Of a stretch of 46,023 bases of DNA, positions 43,099 to 46,023 are shown one piece after another. A program made the position numbers and the translations under genes. The stretch is from Aquirhabdus sp. (GTDB taxonomy: Bacteria; Pseudomonadota; Gammaproteobacteria; Pseudomonadales; Moraxellaceae): assembly GCA_030149815.1 (NCBI GenBank), contig JASLHI010000052.1, positions 1-46,023 on the forward strand, read 5' to 3'. A model generated the notes under the pieces. That model worked only from the letters and a program-made list of their open reading frames with translations. It did not search any database and was not told the origin of the DNA. The stretch's first letter is position 1. Every line of letters starts with the position of its first letter.

Positions 43099-43174
43099 AG
43101 GGGCGTCGCCAAGTTGGTAAGGCATCAGGTTTTGATCCTGACATCCGTTGGTTCGAGTCCAGCCGCCCCTACCA
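43099..43174 (+). tRNA. glnX: tRNA-Gln (anticodon TTG), copy 1
   Basis: A 76-nt cloverleaf. Acceptor AGGGGCG pairs with CGCCCCT, the anticodon arm is TCAGG-TTTTGAT-CCTGA with TTG at 43132-43134, the T arm contains GGTTCGAGTCC, and CCA is encoded. Reads CAA (and CAG by wobble). Confidence 0.97.
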
Positions 43175-43284
43175 TGTGTGAATAAATATATAAATGGAAA
43201 TACACTGTTGTTTTTCTACGAAAAAGAACAGATGTGATAAGTGAAAGATTACTATTTTTTGTTAAGAAATTAAGAATATTTTTC

Positions 43285-43313
43285 TTGACAATCAAACATC
43301 AAATCACTATTAT
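43285..43313 (+). promoter_or_regulatory. Strong sigma70 promoter of the second tRNA-Gln and prs
   Basis: TTGACA (43285-43290) and TATTAT (43308-43313) with a 17-nt spacer. The GC-rich segment CCGCCGC follows the -10, typical of stringent control. Transcription would begin about 6 nt before the second tRNA. Confidence 0.8.
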
Positions 43314-43325
43314 TTCCGCCGCTAT

Positions 43326-43401
43326 AGGGGCGTCGCCAAGTTGGTAAGGCATCAGGTTTTGATCCTGACATCCGTTGGTTCGAGTCCAGCCGCCCCTACC
43401 A
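43326..43401 (+). tRNA. glnX: tRNA-Gln (anticodon TTG), copy 2
   Basis: Identical to the 76-nt copy at 43099-43174, with TTG at 43359-43361 and encoded CCA. It lies 69 bp before prs. Confidence 0.97.
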
Positions 43402-43470
43402 TATTTTGTTGTAATGATACATCCTCTTCACTCTGCTGAATTTTTCCGCCTATACTGTCAGGATTGAGCC

Positions 43471-44427
43471 ATGCCAAATCTCGTCATCTTCACTGGCAAC
43501 GCTCACCCTGAGTTAGCACAAAAAGTCGCAAGTCATCTACACGTTCCGCTCGGTGCTGCTACGGTTAATCGTTTTTCTGACGGCGAAATCGCTATCGAAA
43601 TTAACGAGAATGTTCGTGGTAAAGACGTTTTTATTCTTCAGCCTACTTGCGCTCCAACCAATGACAACCTGATGGAAATCTTGGTCATGGCAGATGCGCT
43701 TCGTCGCGCAAGTGCAGGTCGTATTACTGCTGTCCTACCTTACTTCGGTTATGCACGCCAAGATCGCCGTCCACGTTCAGCTCGTGTACCTATTAGCGCG
43801 AAAGTTGTTGCGGATATGCTGAGTATTGTGGGCATCGATCGTGTTTTAACCATGGATCTTCACGCAGACCAAATTCAAGGTTTCTTTGATATTCCTGTTG
43901 ATAATATCTATGGTTCACCTGTGCTTTTAACTGATCTTAAAAAGCAAGGCAATAACAGCAATTTGATCGTAGTATCTCCAGATATTGGTGGTGTTGTGCG
44001 CGCCCGTGCAGTTGCAAAACAATTGGGTGACATCGAACTTGCAATTATCGACAAACGTCGTCTACGTGCAAATGAAGCTCAAGTGATGCATATCATTGGT
44101 GACGTCAACGGTCGTGATTGTGTAATTGTTGACGATATGGTCGACACTGCTGGCACATTGTGCAAAGCTGCTGCTGCACTCAAAGAACACGGCGCACGTA
44201 GCGTTGTTGCTTATTGTACCCACCCAGTATTGTCTGGCGCGGCGATTGATAATTTGAATGGCTCACCGATTGATGAGTTGGTTGTGACCGATACCATCCC
44301 ATTAAGCCAAGGTGCAAAAGATTGTACTAAAGTACGCCAAATTAGTGTCTCTAGCTTATTGGCTGAAACAATTCGTCGTATCAACAACGAAGAGTCAATC
44401 AGTGCAATGTTTGAACTAATTGACTAA
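43471..44427 (+). CDS. prs: Ribose-phosphate pyrophosphokinase
   Basis: Prs makes PRPP from ribose 5-phosphate and ATP for nucleotide, histidine, tryptophan and NAD synthesis. At 318 aa it has the standard length. FTGNAHPELAQKVA at the N-terminus, the catalytic YARQDRRPRSARVPISAK flexible loop, DLHADQIQGFFDIPVDN, and the PRPP-binding DCVIVDDMVDTAGT motif are all present. The ispE-tRNA-prs order is conserved in gammaproteobacteria. Confidence 0.97.
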   Translation: MPNLVIFTGNAHPELAQKVASHLHVPLGAATVNRFSDGEIAIEINENVRGKDVFILQPTCAPTNDNLMEILVMADALRRASAGRITAVLPYFGYARQDRRPRSARVPISAKVVADMLSIVGIDRVLTMDLHADQIQGFFDIPVDNIYGSPVLLTDLKKQGNNSNLIVVSPDIGGVVRARAVAKQLGDIELAIIDKRRLRANEAQVMHIIGDVNGRDCVIVDDMVDTAGTLCKAAAALKEHGARSVVAYCTHPVLSGAAIDNLNGSPIDELVVTDTIPLSQGAKDCTKVRQISVSSLLAETIRRINNEESISAMFELID

Positions 44428-44469
44428 TCCAGTTCAGACCTTTTAGAAAATTTAGTGATTTAAAATTGA

Positions 44470-44549
44470 GCGAGGAGACTCGCTTAACTCCGCCGAACTG
44501 GTCGCAAGTTCGGCATTTTACCAACTAAAGCCTCAATTTTTGAGACTTT
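44470..44549 (+). other. Leader region with three hairpins before rplY
   Basis: Three stem-loops lie in the 148-bp prs-rplY gap: GCGAG with CTCGC (44470-44483); GCCGAACT (44492-44499) with AGTTCGGC (44507-44514), followed by ATTTTA; and AAAG-CTCAA with TTGAG-CTTT (44527-44549, one mismatch). The middle one is the best terminator candidate for prs. The others may regulate rplY; no known leader was recognised. Confidence 0.5.
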
Positions 44550-44575
44550 AATATTGTTGTTTATTAGGAAATACC

Positions 44576-45199
44576 ATGAGCACTACAGATTTCAGCTTGA
44601 ATGTTCAAGCACGTGACTTGCAAGGGAAAGGTGCGAGCCGCCGCCTGCGTCACCAAAACCTCGTTCCAGGCGTGATTTACGGCGGCGCTGCTGCTGCACA
44701 ATCAATCAGCATTCGCTTGAATGAATTGGTTAAATCACTAGAAAGCGAAGCGTTTTATTCACACGTTTTGACTTTGAATGTTGATGGCAAATCAGAACAA
44801 GTCGTTCTGAAAGCACTTCAACGTCATCCAGCAAAAAACTCGCCAATGCATGCTGACTTCGTTCGTGTTGATAAAACACACGAAATCACAATGCGCGTTC
44901 CACTGCACTTCACCAACCAAGAAACTGCGGTTGGCGTGAAGCAACAAGGTGGTCAATTATCGATCACTGTGAACGACGTTGAAGTTCGTACATTGGCAGC
45001 TAACTTGCCAGAATTCATCGAAGTTGACTTGAGCGAAGTAAAACTTGATCAAGTTCTTCATTTGTCTGACATCAAATTGCCAAAAGGCGTTAAATTGACT
45101 CAACTCAGCCATGGCGCAGACAGCCATGACTTGCCAATCGCAAGCATCCACTTAGCGAAAGGTCAAAAAGCTGACGACGCTGAAGCAGCTGCTGAATAA
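44576..45199 (+). CDS. rplY: 50S ribosomal protein L25 (TL5/Ctc type)
   Basis: A 207-aa form of L25 that binds 5S rRNA. The N-terminal L25 domain starts LNVQARDLQGKGASRRLRHQ with VPGVIYG, and the C-terminal TL5/Ctc extension (about 95-200, including HFTNQETAVGVKQQGGQLS) makes it twice the length of the enterobacterial protein (94 aa). The last residues are acidic Ala/Glu. The ATG follows TTAGGAAATACC. pth follows 19 bp later. Confidence 0.96.
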   Translation: MSTTDFSLNVQARDLQGKGASRRLRHQNLVPGVIYGGAAAAQSISIRLNELVKSLESEAFYSHVLTLNVDGKSEQVVLKALQRHPAKNSPMHADFVRVDKTHEITMRVPLHFTNQETAVGVKQQGGQLSITVNDVEVRTLAANLPEFIEVDLSEVKLDQVLHLSDIKLPKGVKLTQLSHGADSHDLPIASIHLAKGQKADDAEAAAE

Positions 45200-45218
45200 T
45201 TAAGCATTGCTCTAGCTA

Positions 45219-45812
45219 ATGTCTAAAGAACAAACGAGTATTTCCCTTATTGTAGGGCTGGGCAATCCGGGATCGGAATATGCCCAGACTCGTCATAACG
45301 CTGGGTTTTGGTATGTTGAAGCCATTGCCCAGCGTTTTAACATCACCCTGAAAACAGAAAGTCGCTTTTCTGGTCTCGTGGGTCGTGGGTCAATTGATGG
45401 TCATGATGTGCGGTTGTTATTACCGACCACATTCATGAACTTATCAGGTCGATCAGTTGCGCCTTTGGCCAAGTTTTTTCAAATTGCTCCTTCGAATATT
45501 CTTATTGCTCATGATGACTTAGACTTACCTTCAGGTAGTATCCGCCTGAAAACAGGCGGTGGTCATGGCGGTCATAATGGTCTACGCGACATTGTTCCGC
45601 AAATTGGCAATGACTTTCATCGTTTGAGAATTGGAATTGGTCATCCTGGTCACAAAGAAAAAGTTCATGGGCATGTTTTAGGTCGTGCATCTAAAGCAGA
45701 GCAAGACTTGCTCGATCAAGCTCTGAATGAAGCGTTACGTCTAACTCCGATGATTGTGCAGGGTGATATTGCCCGTGCCATGAGTCAATTGAATGGTTTT
45801 AAACCTACCTAA
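45219..45812 (+). CDS. pth: Peptidyl-tRNA hydrolase
   Basis: Pth cleaves peptidyl-tRNA that drops off ribosomes. At 197 aa the length is normal. Motifs: VGLGNPGSEYAQTRHNAGFW (13-32; catalytic His in RHNAG), LLPTTFMNLSG, IAHDDLDLPSG (catalytic Asp), and GGGHGGHNGLRDI. The rplY-pth pairing is universal in gammaproteobacteria. Confidence 0.97.
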   Translation: MSKEQTSISLIVGLGNPGSEYAQTRHNAGFWYVEAIAQRFNITLKTESRFSGLVGRGSIDGHDVRLLLPTTFMNLSGRSVAPLAKFFQIAPSNILIAHDDLDLPSGSIRLKTGGGHGGHNGLRDIVPQIGNDFHRLRIGIGHPGHKEKVHGHVLGRASKAEQDLLDQALNEALRLTPMIVQGDIARAMSQLNGFKPT

Positions 45813-45842
45813 TTTGATTTAAAATCAGTAAGGTAGATTTTA
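45805..45842 (+). terminator. Putative terminator of pth
   Basis: CTACCT (45805-45810) and AGGTAG (45831-45836) enclose a second small stem TGAT with ATCA, followed by a T-rich stretch. It overlaps the last codons of pth. Confidence 0.5.
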
Positions 45843-45986
45843 TTTTAATGTTTTGTCGCAATATTTAGCGGTTAAATGTTGTACAAACCAGCCATACGTT
45901 GCACAATGCGAACCGTAAATCAGTGGTAAAATGATTTTGTTTACTTTTTTGTGCTATCTGGCCCTACTCCCACGGAGATCATCGCC

Positions 45987-46023
45987 ATGCAAACTACGAT
46001 GTTAAAATGCAAAATCCATCGCG
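45987..46023 (+). CDS. panD: Start of probable aspartate 1-decarboxylase (partial)
   Basis: Only 12 codons are in the window. The peptide begins MQTTMLKCKIHR, which resembles the PanD start (MLxxMLKAKIHRA). PanD makes beta-alanine for pantothenate. An ACGGAG site precedes the ATG. The call is based on so few residues that it stays tentative. Confidence 0.6.
   Translation, partial: MQTTMLKCKIHR

Noticed and set aside
43099..43401. Duplicated tRNA as a possible integration (att) duplication
   Set aside because: Both copies are complete and identical including CCA, and the 151-bp spacer holds a promoter and no integrase or cargo.
1..46023. CRISPR arrays, insertion sequences, prophage or restriction genes
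   Set aside because: No direct-repeat array, transposase, integrase, capsid or restriction-modification motif was seen on either strand.

Overview
The window looks like a chromosomal segment of an AT-rich gammaproteobacterium, most likely a member of the Moraxellaceae (Acinetobacter or a relative). The support is conserved gene order and protein character: hemA divergent from a TPR gene-lolB-ispE-tRNA(Gln)-prs-rplY-pth, then the start of a probable panD; ygfB-pepP-ubiH-ubiI divergent from a coiled-coil gene-zapA-6S RNA-fthC; rsmI divergent from lpoA-yraN-dolP; yrfG-hslR; lpxB-rnhB; a Kdo 3-hydroxylase, which fits Ko-containing lipopolysaccharide; and a fused NMN adenylyltransferase/Nudix enzyme. 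The placement is inferred from memory of gene orders, not from a database search. There are no insertion sequences, prophage genes, CRISPR arrays, rRNA genes or obvious pseudogenes. Layout. 1-2.0 kb: an MltF-like lytic transglycosylase and a His/Asp-rich exported protein. 2.0-6.2 kb: Kdo hydroxylase, two esterases, a small DUF6714-like orphan and a BON-domain lipoprotein. 6.3-9.1 kb: yraN, a short lpoA, rsmI and a SutA-like acidic protein. 9.4-14.1 kb (minus strand): ubiquinone hydroxylases, aminopeptidase P and YgfB. 14.4-16.4 kb: coiled-coil protein, ZapA, 6S RNA and 5-formyl-THF cyclo-ligase. 16.6-19.0 kb: lon. 19.2-21.1 kb: an accessory-looking pocket with an unrecognised protein flanked by two related terminators and a matrixin-type metalloprotease with a long inserted coiled coil. 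21.1-28.2 kb: rnhB, lpxB, a TauE-type permease, DAHP synthase, a phosphatase-like protein with an altered P-loop, cysQ, yrfG and hslR. 28.5-36.4 kb: a PilZ-domain protein, a FimX-type degenerate GGDEF/EAL protein, NadM-Nudix, an orphan PilB/GspE ATPase and TrmO. 36.7-46.0 kb: fpr, yceI, hemA, the TPR protein, lolB, ispE, two identical tRNA-Gln genes, prs, rplY, pth and the first codons of a probable panD. How the parts fit. Most genes are housekeeping: envelope maintenance (mltF, lpoA, dolP, lolB, lpxB, kdoO), translation and tRNA/rRNA modification (rsmI, trmO, rplY, pth, tRNA-Gln, hslR), cofactors (hemA, ubiH/I, fthC, ispE, nadM, panD), and nucleotide and aromatic precursor supply (prs, DAHP synthase, yrfG, cysQ). 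The least ordinary grouping is the PilZ-domain protein, FimX-like receptor and PilB-like ATPase within about 7 kb. Together they could form a c-di-GMP-responsive pilus or secretion control set. No clearly new multi-gene system is evident; the best leads are individual proteins and intergenic structures listed as findings.
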